The position numbers and the translations under genes are program-made. The notes below the pieces were generated by a model. The model was not told the origin of the DNA and ran no database searches. It saw only the letters and a program-made list of their open reading frames with translations. Below are positions 1 to 6,421 of a stretch of DNA of 6,469 bases, piece by piece. Numbering within the stretch: position 1 is the first letter of the stretch; each line of letters begins with the position of its first letter. The stretch is from positions 1 to 6,469 of the forward strand of contig JAGOGN010000088.1 in assembly GCA_017996675.1 (NCBI GenBank), given 5' to 3'. Origin of the DNA: Lachnospiraceae bacterium (GTDB taxonomy: Bacteria > Bacillota_A > Clostridia > Lachnospirales > Lachnospiraceae).

Positions 1-440
1 CCATAAACTAATCCTTCCAGATAATCCCCCATCCCTCTTTTAGAACGGTAGGTAAAGGTTGCCTGTTTACTATTCACAGGTTTCATATCTAAGATTGGTG
101 GCACTGCTCCTTTGATTCTTTTCATTACAATAATATGAACATCATTCATGGATTTCAAGAACTGATATGCACTATCATGTCTAAAGAACCCTGGATAATT
201 CTTGCTAAATGTCTTGATATTTTCTTTTCCCATTGTAACCCAAATCTCAGAATGAGATTTTCCAACTGCTTTTCCAATATCATCAATGAGACCCGTTGCA
301 ATCTTATCTTCAACGTCCTCCAATGGTGTAAATATTTTATCTACCGGAAACTGATAGGATTTTAAGACTTGCTCAACTGTTGCCTTTCCATATAACTCTT
401 TACATGAAGTAAGCCACGAAGAAACCACTGTACCTTTCAT
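1..440 (-). CDS. H-NOX (haem NO/O2-binding) sensor domain protein, 5' part only
   Basis: The gene starts at ATG 438-440 and runs off the left edge after 146 full codons with no stop. The protein begins MKGTVVSSW and aligns without gaps to my recollection of the Caldanaerobacter (T. tengcongensis) H-NOX domain. Seen directly: proximal haem ligand His102 (in NDVHIIVMK), haem-propionate motif Y131-x-S133-x-R135, Pro115 in the GAVPP turn, and distal-pocket residues Trp9, Asn74 and Tyr140. H-NOX domains bind haem and sense NO or O2; the distal Tyr with its Trp/Asn network is the known feature of O2-binding members. In Clostridia the domain is often fused to a methyl-accepting chemotaxis module. 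Whether that holds here cannot be seen, because an H-NOX domain alone is about 180-190 residues. A ribosome site, AGAAAGGA (451-458), precedes the start. The gene follows the sortase-like gene after 35 bp with no terminator between, so the two are probably co-transcribed. Family assignment is very secure; full architecture is unknown. Confidence 0.95.
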   Translation of the reverse strand, partial: MKGTVVSSWLTSCKELYGKATVEQVLKSYQFPVDKIFTPLEDVEDKIATGLIDDIGKAVGKSHSEIWVTMGKENIKTFSKNYPGFFRHDSAYQFLKSMNDVHIIVMKRIKGAVPPILDMKPVNSKQATFTYRSKRGMGDYLEGLVY

Positions 441-475
441 TTGTATAACTTCCTTTCTATATCCATTATGTAATT

Positions 476-1294
476 CTATTTCAAGCGAACCGCAATAACA
501 GCGAATTTCCCATTCTTCACAGGAGTTGTTAACGTTAAAAATTCGTCGTTGTAGTTAGCCTTGATTTCTGTATCATAAAGAGCTTTCTTTTGAATATTAT
601 CATAAAAATACTGAAACTCCTCTTGGGACTTTGCATAACAATATTTGTCAAACTGAAATGGATTCAATCGATGTTCATCCATATCATCAAAAAATACTGA
701 AATAACCTGATATTCTCTCTTCTCATATAACGTTTCAAAAATAATTTTTGAATGTTCTTTGGCAAATTCCTTCGTCTGAAAATCAAGCAGGCGACCAAAC
801 ATTAATCCAGAACTCCTATTATTTCCATGAATAATCAAATTCATCCCTGGAGTACGCACATAATTCCCTTTGACTCCAGTTCCAATTGAAGAATGTTCGT
901 CTACCGCCAAAGATCCATTTTCATTGTATTCACCAAAAAAACTCATCGTTAAAAATCGCTTATAATCGTTTCCCGCTAAAACAGGATAATCCATCCCGGT
1001 GCCTTCAATTGTAACCCATCCAACAAAATTCTCATTTAAATTTAAAAGTGGTCTGAACTTAGACTGAACTTCCCCAATGTCATCCTTTTCGAAACTGTTT
1101 TCTTTCTGTTGCTCTTCAATATCATTCTTCATTTTCAAAAGATCAAGGGTTTGCTTTCGAGTCAATAAATCTTCTTTACTGTAAAAAAGCGAATACACAA
1201 TTCCTACAATAAAGATACCTAATACAATCAAGCCAATACGGCGATGCTTTTTATTCGCTAACTTTAGCTCCTGTTGCGTCATTCTTTCGGACAT
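476..1294 (-). CDS. Sortase B-like membrane protein lacking the catalytic residues (probable pseudosortase)
   Basis: This 272-residue protein has a basic N-terminus (KKHRR, 15-19), one membrane segment (about 20-38), a charged, probably helical linker (about 40-80) and a sortase B-type domain (about 82-272). Family-like blocks are FVGWVTIEGTGMDYPVLAG (90-108), GSLAVDE (127-133), NLIIHGNNRSSGLMFGRL (152-169) and LTLTTPVKNGKFAVIAVR (253-270). Active sortases B are transpeptidases that anchor proteins to peptidoglycan using His, Cys and Arg. Here the usual GHN is G157-N158-N159, the Cys after TLTT is Pro258, and the Arg before the last strand is Lys263. The Cys-to-Arg loop is also shorter (5 residues, against 10 in S. 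aureus SrtB). The only cysteine, Cys219, is elsewhere. The frame is open and the length normal, so this is not a decayed gene but probably a non-catalytic membrane protein with an extracytoplasmic domain. ATG 1292-1294 is chosen because AAGAGGTGA (1298-1306) precedes it. No sortase substrate is visible nearby. Confidence 0.88.
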   Translation of the reverse strand: MSERMTQQELKLANKKHRRIGLIVLGIFIVGIVYSLFYSKEDLLTRKQTLDLLKMKNDIEEQQKENSFEKDDIGEVQSKFRPLLNLNENFVGWVTIEGTGMDYPVLAGNDYKRFLTMSFFGEYNENGSLAVDEHSSIGTGVKGNYVRTPGMNLIIHGNNRSSGLMFGRLLDFQTKEFAKEHSKIIFETLYEKREYQVISVFFDDMDEHRLNPFQFDKYCYAKSQEEFQYFYDNIQKKALYDTEIKANYNDEFLTLTTPVKNGKFAVIAVRLK

Positions 1295-1298
1295 GATT

Positions 1299-1351
1299 CA
1301 CCTCTTACTTTTCTTACTCTAATCATACCACAATAATCCATTCTGAATCAA
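1299..1351 (-). promoter_or_regulatory. Probable sigma-A promoter and ribosome site of the sortase-like/H-NOX unit
   Basis: On the minus strand a -35-like TTGATT (1346-1351) and a -10 TATGAT (1322-1327) are 18 bp apart. A TG one base upstream of the -10 makes it an extended -10 element. The predicted transcript starts near 1315 and meets the ribosome site AGAGGTGA just before the ATG at 1294. The promoter lies immediately past the ptsI terminator, which supports a separate transcription unit. It is a match by eye only. Confidence 0.55.
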
Positions 1352-1363
1352 TTTAAAAAGCAC

Positions 1364-1393
1364 AAAAAAAAGTAGTATTTCTACTACTTTTTT
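1364..1393 (-). terminator. Rho-independent terminator of the fructose operon
   Basis: A perfect 12-bp inverted repeat (1366-1377 with 1382-1393) encloses a 4-base loop. It begins 5 bases beyond the ptsI stop codon. On the minus strand the hairpin core is followed by a run of eight T. The stem is rich in A:T pairs, with an A run on one side and a T run on the other, so it could also work on the plus strand, though no plus-strand gene reads into it. Confidence 0.85.
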
Positions 1394-1398
1394 AGCCA

Positions 1399-3027
1399 TC
1401 ATTTTGACAAATCAAGTTTACGAATGGTATCCCGAAGGGGTAGGACTTTGCCAGGTGAAACTGATAATTCATCCACTCCCATTTTTAAGAATTTTTCTGT
1501 TAACTCAAGATCCGCACCTAGTTCTCCGCAAATTCCTGCCCATATTCCATGTTTGTGTGCATTCTCAACAACCATTCCAATCATTTTAAGAATTGCTGGG
1601 TGATGAGAATCATAAAATTGATCCAAGGACGGGTTCTGCCGATCTATTGCAAGTGTATACTGCGTCAAATCATTCGTTCCGATACTAAAGAAATCAACCA
1701 TGGATGCCAGTTCATCACTTATCATTACCGCTGCTGGAGTTTCAATCATTACACCCTGTTCCACATCTTCAAACGGAATACCTTGATTTCTTAGCTCTTG
1801 CTTGACATTAACAACAATTTCCTGAATCTGTACCCACTCTTTCGTTGATATGATCATCGGGTACATAATCGCTATCGTTCCATAAGCACTGGCTCTTAAG
1901 ATAGCCCTCAATTGTGTCGAGAATATTTCCGGTCTGGTCAGACAGATTCGAATAGCCCGAAGACCCATTGCTGGGTTTTCTTCTTGTTCTAGTCCAAAAT
2001 AAGGAGCTTGTTTATCCGCTCCGATATCAAGCGTTCGGATAATAACTTTCTTTCCTGCCATTGTTTCTGCTACCGATTTGTAGATTGCAAACTGTTCTTC
2101 TTCTGTTGGGTAATCATCTTTTTCCAAATACAGAAACTCACTTCGAAATAAACCGATTCCGCCTGCATCATTTTGCAATACATATGCAAGATCCTTTGTA
2201 TTTCCAATGTTTGCAAAAACCTGGATTTTCTTGCCATCTTTTGTGATATTCTCTTTCCCTTTTAAATCAAGCAGTAACTGTTTTTGTTGATTTTCCAAAG
2301 CAAGCTTATTCTGATAAGATAGCAACGTTTCATCATCTGGCTCAATATAGAGATTGCCTGTTTTTCCATCTAAAATCGCCATTTTTCCATGAAACGATTC
2401 ATCGATGTCAATAGCCGTGCCTACAATTGCTGGAATATTCATTGTTCTAGCCAAAATAGCAGTATGTGAATTTACAGATCCCTGTTTTGTTACAAATCCA
2501 AGTACCTGTTTCGGATCAAAAGTTACCGTTTCACTTGGAGCAAGATCCAGCGCCAGAATAATGGATGGCTCACCCATTTTTTTCTCATCATCCTGTTTCC
2601 CTTTCAGATTGGATAAAATCCGCTCTGAAATATCTTTCACATCTGCTGCTCGTGCCCGCATATAGTCATCTTCCATTTGGGAGAACATTTTATGAAAATT
2701 GTCTGCAATGGATGCCACAGCAAATTCTGCATTCACCGCCTGCGTACGAATCATATTTTCGATTGCTTCCACAAAATCTCCATCTTCCAACATCATCTGA
2801 TGAATCTGGAAAATTGCAGCATTTGCCTCTCCAATTCGAATCAACGACTCCTGATACAGTTGTCCAAGCTGTTCATAAGCTAATTTACTGGCATTTTGAT
2901 ACCTGTCGATCTCTTGTTGCGAATTCTCAACATGTAATCTCTTGACCTGTAACTCTACTTTTGAATGAACATAGAGCTTTCCAATTGCAATTCCACTCAA
3001 CACACTTTTTCCATAAAATGTTTGCAT
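1399..3027 (-). CDS. ptsI: PTS Enzyme I (phosphoenolpyruvate-protein phosphotransferase)
   Basis: This cytoplasmic enzyme moves phosphate from PEP to HPr, the first step of PTS sugar uptake. The 542-residue protein has the full family layout. The N-terminal region with the HPr-binding helical subdomain (about 1-145) contains DYMRARAADVKDI (121-133). The phosphohistidine domain has active His188 in GSVNSHTAILAR (183-194). The C-terminal PEP-binding barrel (about 260-535) has Arg295 in GLFRSEFLY, Arg331 in IIRTLDIG, Glu429 in MIETPAA, Asn452-Asp453 in GTNDLTQY and the acid/base Cys500 in GICGE. It is slightly shorter than E. coli EI (575 residues), mainly from a short tail after SVSPGKVLPLR, and nothing essential is missing. 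The residues just before the active His are Val-Asn rather than the common Arg-Thr. It is the last gene of the operon, 28 bp after ptsH, with ribosome site AGAGGGAGAG (3031-3040) before ATG 3025-3027. Confidence 0.97.
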   Translation of the reverse strand: MQTFYGKSVLSGIAIGKLYVHSKVELQVKRLHVENSQQEIDRYQNASKLAYEQLGQLYQESLIRIGEANAAIFQIHQMMLEDGDFVEAIENMIRTQAVNAEFAVASIADNFHKMFSQMEDDYMRARAADVKDISERILSNLKGKQDDEKKMGEPSIILALDLAPSETVTFDPKQVLGFVTKQGSVNSHTAILARTMNIPAIVGTAIDIDESFHGKMAILDGKTGNLYIEPDDETLLSYQNKLALENQQKQLLLDLKGKENITKDGKKIQVFANIGNTKDLAYVLQNDAGGIGLFRSEFLYLEKDDYPTEEEQFAIYKSVAETMAGKKVIIRTLDIGADKQAPYFGLEQEENPAMGLRAIRICLTRPEIFSTQLRAILRASAYGTIAIMYPMIISTKEWVQIQEIVVNVKQELRNQGIPFEDVEQGVMIETPAAVMISDELASMVDFFSIGTNDLTQYTLAIDRQNPSLDQFYDSHHPAILKMIGMVVENAHKHGIWAGICGELGADLELTEKFLKMGVDELSVSPGKVLPLRDTIRKLDLSK

Positions 3028-3055
3028 ATGCTCTCCCTCTTTCTTTTTTTGAGTC

Positions 3056-3313
3056 TTACAGATTTTCTGCTAAAAATTTCTGAATTTGATCAATAGCAGT
3101 TTCCTCATCTGTACCCTCAACTGTCATTGTAATTTCTTGTCCTTTTTTTGCAGCAAGACTCATTACTCCAAATATTCTTTTTGCATCGACTGCCTGATCT
3201 CCTTTGGAAATCGTAACAGCGGACTCAAATGTTTTTAAAAGCTTAATTAGTTCTCCTGCCGGACGTGCATGAATTCCCTCTGGATCCTGAATCACATATT
3301 TTAATTCTTTCAT
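3056..3313 (-). CDS. ptsH: HPr-family phosphocarrier protein with Arg at position 46
   Basis: This 85-residue protein is a normal-length HPr, the small cytoplasmic carrier that takes phosphate from Enzyme I and gives it to the IIA domain. The catalytic site is intact: His15 and Arg17 lie in GIHARPAG (13-20). The second family block is AKRIFGVMSLAAKKG (44-58). In Gram-positive HPr, position 46 is normally the Ser phosphorylated by HPr kinase, which makes HPr a partner of CcpA in catabolite repression. Here codon 46 is AGA (3176-3178), giving Arg, so that regulation should not be possible for this copy. Ser52 in GVMS is a different site. The gene sits 22 bp after fruA and 28 bp before ptsI, which suggests a carrier made together with the fructose transporter. 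I cannot see whether the genome has another HPr with Ser46. A GAGG-type ribosome site precedes ATG 3311-3313. Confidence 0.95.
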   Translation of the reverse strand: MKELKYVIQDPEGIHARPAGELIKLLKTFESAVTISKGDQAVDAKRIFGVMSLAAKKGQEITMTVEGTDEETAIDQIQKFLAENL

Positions 3314-3335
3314 AATATCATCCTCACTTGCCGAA

Positions 3336-5234
3336 TTATTCTACTACTCTTCTCTTAATCAATCCTAATAAAACTCCACCAACAACCATTCCTGCTGCAA
3401 GAGCAAGTAAATAAAAGAGTGCATTTCCTACTACAGGGAATACAAAGATTCCACCATGTGGTGCCATTAAAGTACAGTCAAAAAACATTGCTAATGCTCC
3501 AGCAAGACCAGATCCAATCATACAAGCTGGAATTACTCTAAGTGGATCTTTTGCAGCGTAAGGAATTGCTCCTTCTGTAATGAAAGCAAGTCCCATAACA
3601 AAAGTGGTTGAACCAGCTTCTCTTTCTGCCTTTGTGTATTTATTCTTAAATAATAATGTAGATAATGCAATTGCGCAAGGAGGAACCATACCACCGATCA
3701 TTACTGCTGCCATTATATCATACTGACCGCCTGCAATTGAAAAAACACCAAAAACATAGGCTGCTTTATTGAAAGGTCCACCCATATCTGTTGCCATCAT
3801 GCCTGCAACGATAATTCCAAGAATAATTTTACTCGTGCCACCCATGCTCTTTAATCCATCAAATAACAATGTATTTAATGCTCCAATTGGTGGTTCTACA
3901 GCAAATGTCATAATCAATCCCATAAACAAGATACCCAAAACCGGATAAATTAGAACTGGTGCCAATTTCTCAACAGAGTTCGGCATGTTTTTCATTAATC
4001 TCTTTAATAAAAGAACGATATAACCAGCAATAAATCCTGCAAGCAAGGCTCCTAAGAAACCAGATTTTCCTGCTGCTGCCATTGCTCCACCTACAAAACC
4101 AACTGCTAGTCCAGGTCTATCCGCAATACTCATTGCGATAAATCCAGCTAGTACTGGTAACATAAAACCAAATGCTGCTTTTCCGATTGTAAAAAATAAA
4201 GCTGCCTGCTCTGTAATTGAGCCAAAATTTCCTCTTTCTTTCACGGAAAGGGATTTAATATCAATGCCAAACGAGTCAAGTAAGAATGCAATCGCAATTA
4301 AGATACCACCACCAACTACAAATGGAAGCATGTGTGAAATACCATTCATCAAGTGGGTGTAGATCTGATGACCAATGGAAGAACTTTTATGTTCGTCCTG
4401 TGCTGTTTCACTAACACTGCCTGCTTTATATACTCCTACATTACCAGCTAATGCCTGATCAATCAGGGCTGATGCTTTGCTGATGCCGTCGGACACCTGA
4501 ACCTGAATGACTTTTTTACCAAAGAAACGTTCCATTGGAACATTTGTATCTGCTGCTACAATAACGCAATCTGCTTCTTCAATCTCTGCAGCAGTCAGGA
4601 TATTCTTTGCTCCTCCCGATCCTCTTGTTTCAACTTTAATCGTACAATTTCTTTCTTTTGCAGCTTTTTCCAATGCTTCTGCTGCCATGTAGGTATGTGC
4701 TATTCCTGTTGGACACGCCGTTACCGCTACTATCTTACCTGCCATTGAAATCTCCGTCCCATTCTCTTTATCTAAACGTGCCTGTTCTGCCTTGTCGATT
4801 ACACTTAAAAATTCGTCCACACTTGTTGCTTTACGTAAATTTTCTTGAAACTTTTCATCCATTAGCATCACTGAAAGTCTACTGAGTACTTCTAGATGAA
4901 CATTATCTTCCGTATTTGGTGCGGCTATTAAAAACAGTAGATCTACCGGTTCTCCATCCAGTGAATCATAATCTACACCGTTTGGAATTGTCATAGCTGC
5001 AAGACCCGGTCTTTGAACCATGGAACCTTTACCATGTGGAATTGCAATGCCTTCTCCCGTTCCTGTAGTTCCTTCTTCTTCTCTGGCCAAAACTCGACTC
5101 ATGAACGCATCTTCATCTGTAATTGTTCCACTATTCATCATCAGTTTTACTGCCTGTTGCAATGTCTCTTGCTTATTTTCGCATTGAGCATTTAATAACA
5201 CACACTCTTTTCCAAGTAATTCTGTGATTCTCAT
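3336..5234 (-). CDS. fruA: Fructose-specific PTS transporter, fused IIA-IIB-IIC
   Basis: This membrane permease imports fructose while phosphorylating it to fructose 1-phosphate. The 632-residue protein has three domains in order. The IIA domain (about 1-150) has phosphorylated His67 in EGIAIPHGK and the second conserved His113 in NVHLEVLSRL. The IIB domain (about 165-265) has phosphorylated Cys174 in TACPTGIAHTYMAAEAL. After a polar linker (about 268-288) comes the IIC membrane domain (about 290-630) with many hydrophobic segments and the family blocks ATDMGGPFNKAAY (481-493), FITEGAIPYAAKDP (551-564) and APHGGIFVFP (591-600). The product 1-phosphate is inferred from the family and from the adjacent fruK; a mannose or other hexose role is less likely. 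It follows fruK after 16 bp, with ribosome site AGGAGGG (5240-5246) before ATG 5232-5234. All three domains are complete, and no frameshift is seen. Confidence 0.96.
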   Translation of the reverse strand: MRITELLGKECVLLNAQCENKQETLQQAVKLMMNSGTITDEDAFMSRVLAREEEGTTGTGEGIAIPHGKGSMVQRPGLAAMTIPNGVDYDSLDGEPVDLLFLIAAPNTEDNVHLEVLSRLSVMLMDEKFQENLRKATSVDEFLSVIDKAEQARLDKENGTEISMAGKIVAVTACPTGIAHTYMAAEALEKAAKERNCTIKVETRGSGGAKNILTAAEIEEADCVIVAADTNVPMERFFGKKVIQVQVSDGISKASALIDQALAGNVGVYKAGSVSETAQDEHKSSSIGHQIYTHLMNGISHMLPFVVGGGILIAIAFLLDSFGIDIKSLSVKERGNFGSITEQAALFFTIGKAAFGFMLPVLAGFIAMSIADRPGLAVGFVGGAMAAAGKSGFLGALLAGFIAGYIVLLLKRLMKNMPNSVEKLAPVLIYPVLGILFMGLIMTFAVEPPIGALNTLLFDGLKSMGGTSKIILGIIVAGMMATDMGGPFNKAAYVFGVFSIAGGQYDIMAAVMIGGMVPPCAIALSTLLFKNKYTKAEREAGSTTFVMGLAFITEGAIPYAAKDPLRVIPACMIGSGLAGALAMFFDCTLMAPHGGIFVFPVVGNALFYLLALAAGMVVGGVLLGLIKRRVVE

Positions 5235-5250
5235 GTAGTCCCTCCTCTTT

Positions 5251-6162
5251 TTAAGATATTTGCACTCTTTGCTTCACATCCATAATCTCTTGCCTTGATG
5301 CGAGGTTCTGTGAAAATGCGCTGGCACTACCTGCAGAAACTCCCATTCGAAATGCTTCTTTATAATCCTTCGTTTCAGCAAATCCAGCCAAAAAACCAGC
5401 GACCATAGAATCTCCTGCCCCAACTCCATTCACCAATGTCCCTTTTGGCGCATCTGCCTCAAAAATCTGGTCGTCCTCCGTTACCAAAACTGCTCCCTGT
5501 CCCGCCATTGAGACCAGCACATTTCTGGCTCCTAACTCCTGTAACTTCTTTGCATACGGAATCACTTCGGCTCTGGTACTTAATTCCACGTTGAATATTT
5601 CGCCTAATTCATGATTATTCGGTTTAATTAAAAATGGTTGTTGTGGCAATACATTTAACAATAAATCCTTTGTTGCATCTACTACTACCTCCACACCTTT
5701 ACCTTCTAATCGTTCCATAATGGTCAGATAAATGGAATTTGGCATAGAAGCCGGAATACTACCTGCAAGAACAAGAATATCTCCTGCTGATAAAGCATCC
5801 ATTTTTTGAAGCATTTTCTCCAAACTTTTTGGATCAATCACTGGTCCAATACCATTGATTTCAGTACCTTCATAATTCTTGATTTTCATATTAATCCGGG
5901 AGAAACCTTCAGGAAGTTCAATAAAATCCGTTGAGCATCCCAATACCTTTAAACGTCTGGATATTTCTTCCCCTGTAAACCCAGCCACAAATCCCAGCGC
6001 TGTGTTTTCAATTCCCAGGTTATGCGAAACGATTGATACATTCACGCCCTTGCCTCCAGCCATGATTTCTTCCTCGTCCGTTCTGTTTGTCTTTCCCATG
6101 GCATAATCCCTGACGGAAACAATATAATCAAGTGCAGGATTAAATGTAATTGTGTAAATCAC
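5251..6162 (-). CDS. fruK: 1-phosphofructokinase (PfkB family)
   Basis: This cytoplasmic kinase uses ATP to convert fructose 1-phosphate to fructose 1,6-bisphosphate, feeding FruA's product into glycolysis. The 303-residue protein is of usual length. It shows the N-terminal ITFNPALDY (5-13), the PfkB first signature around AGGKGVNVS (35-43), VLAGSIPASMP (131-141), KPNNHEL (180-186) and the second signature NGVGAGDSMVAGFLAG (245-260) with catalytic base Asp251 and the GAGD anion hole. The related tagatose-6-phosphate kinase is the main alternative, but the position directly before a fructose IIABC gene favours FruK. Translation starts at GTG (6160-6162), chosen because a strong GGGAGGTGA site (6168-6176) lies just upstream and the protein begins exactly at the family's usual N-terminus. 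It is the first gene of the operon. Confidence 0.95.
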   Translation of the reverse strand: MIYTITFNPALDYIVSVRDYAMGKTNRTDEEEIMAGGKGVNVSIVSHNLGIENTALGFVAGFTGEEISRRLKVLGCSTDFIELPEGFSRINMKIKNYEGTEINGIGPVIDPKSLEKMLQKMDALSAGDILVLAGSIPASMPNSIYLTIMERLEGKGVEVVVDATKDLLLNVLPQQPFLIKPNNHELGEIFNVELSTRAEVIPYAKKLQELGARNVLVSMAGQGAVLVTEDDQIFEADAPKGTLVNGVGAGDSMVAGFLAGFAETKDYKEAFRMGVSAGSASAFSQNLASRQEIMDVKQRVQIS

Positions 6163-6167
6163 TCTTT

Positions 6168-6176
6168 CACCTCCCT
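6168..6176 (-). promoter_or_regulatory. Strong ribosome binding site that fixes the GTG start of fruK
   Basis: GGGAGGTGA on the minus strand is followed after five bases by GTG. No in-frame ATG lies near it, so this site decides the start. Confidence 0.8.
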
Positions 6177-6180
6177 TGTT

Positions 6181-6219
6181 GTTTTGATTGTTTATGAATG
6201 TTTATGAACGTTTGTGATT
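6181..6219 (-). promoter_or_regulatory. Promoter-proximal operator-like repeats in the fruK leader
   Basis: Written on the plus strand, the motif GTTTATGAAT, GTTTATGAAC, GTTTGTGATT occurs at 6190, 6200 and 6210, each exactly 10 bp apart. A weaker, 9-base copy GTTTTGATT is at 6181. The block lies directly downstream of the predicted transcription start, where a bound repressor would block initiation or early elongation. Tandem direct repeats one helical turn apart fit a DeoR-type regulator such as FruR, but no regulator gene is in the window, so the protein is inferred. Confidence 0.55.
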
Positions 6220-6229
6220 TTATATGCCT

Positions 6230-6258
6230 ATTATATCTTTTCGTAAATAGAATTTCAA
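6230..6258 (-). promoter_or_regulatory. Sigma-A promoter of the fruK-fruA-ptsH-ptsI operon
   Basis: On the minus strand, TTGAAA (6253-6258) and a perfect TATAAT (6230-6235) are separated by the optimal 17 bp. The expected start is near 6223-6225, giving a leader of about 60 nt before the GTG. It is the best promoter in the window and lies just ahead of the first operon gene. Confidence 0.8.
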
Positions 6259-6304
6259 TACTGCATATTCACAGTTTTGCATCTCTATTTTGTACACTTT
6301 TCAC

Positions 6305-6324
6305 AATTGTTTGTAATTGTTTGT
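6305..6324 (-). repeat. Distal tandem repeat AATTGTTTGT x2, possible second operator
   Basis: Two perfect copies of the 10-mer AATTGTTTGT (plus strand) lie head to tail, followed by a T run (6325-6330). They contain the TGTTTGT core that resembles the promoter-proximal repeats and have the same 10-bp period. They lie about 80-100 bp upstream of the predicted start. The six-base arms ACAATT and AATTGT (6303-6320) also form an inverted repeat. Confidence 0.45.
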
Positions 6325-6340
6325 TTTTTTACTCGTCATA

Positions 6341-6374
6341 CGCAAAAAGGCATACTATTCAAAGTATGCCTGCG
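6341..6374 (-). terminator. Rho-independent terminator of the upstream gene
   Basis: A perfect 9-bp stem, AGGCATACT (6348-6356) with AGTATGCCT (6363-6371), has a 6-base loop. On the minus strand it is followed by TTTTT. Outer CGC/GCG triplets can extend the stem across a bulge. It lies about 50 bp beyond the stop codon at 6422 and upstream of the fruK promoter, so it separates the two transcription units. Confidence 0.75.
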
Positions 6375-6421
6375 CTCAAACGGTCAATTTCGTTCATAAC
6401 TAACCATTATTTCTTATTCCT

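Noticed and set aside
821..829. Shifted catalytic His (His156 in HGNN) as a working replacement in the sortase-like protein
   Set aside because: It sits two residues upstream of the catalytic position on the strand, and without the Cys and Arg partners it could not form a sortase active site.
2565..2945. Plus-strand open frame of 126 codons inside ptsI
   Set aside because: It is antisense to a fully conserved Enzyme I gene, has no recognisable domain, and its composition is what a shadow frame gives. The same holds for the other plus-strand frames at 135-365, 1404-2246, 2405-2883, 4507-5195 and 5879-6106.
6203..6216. Possible CcpA cre site around TGAACGTTTGTGA
   Set aside because: It is one base short of the TGNAANCG spacing and lacks the matching half, and it is explained better by the 10-bp repeat series.
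6285..6308. Rex-like operator (TTGTGA...GTACAA on the minus strand)
   Set aside because: The half-sites are one base too close and the second half is a poor match to TCACAA.
6384..6407. Seven-codon minus-strand ORF (MVSYERN) between the upstream gene and its terminator
   Set aside because: Although purine-rich bases precede it, it is far too short to support, and nothing indicates an attenuator in this stretch.
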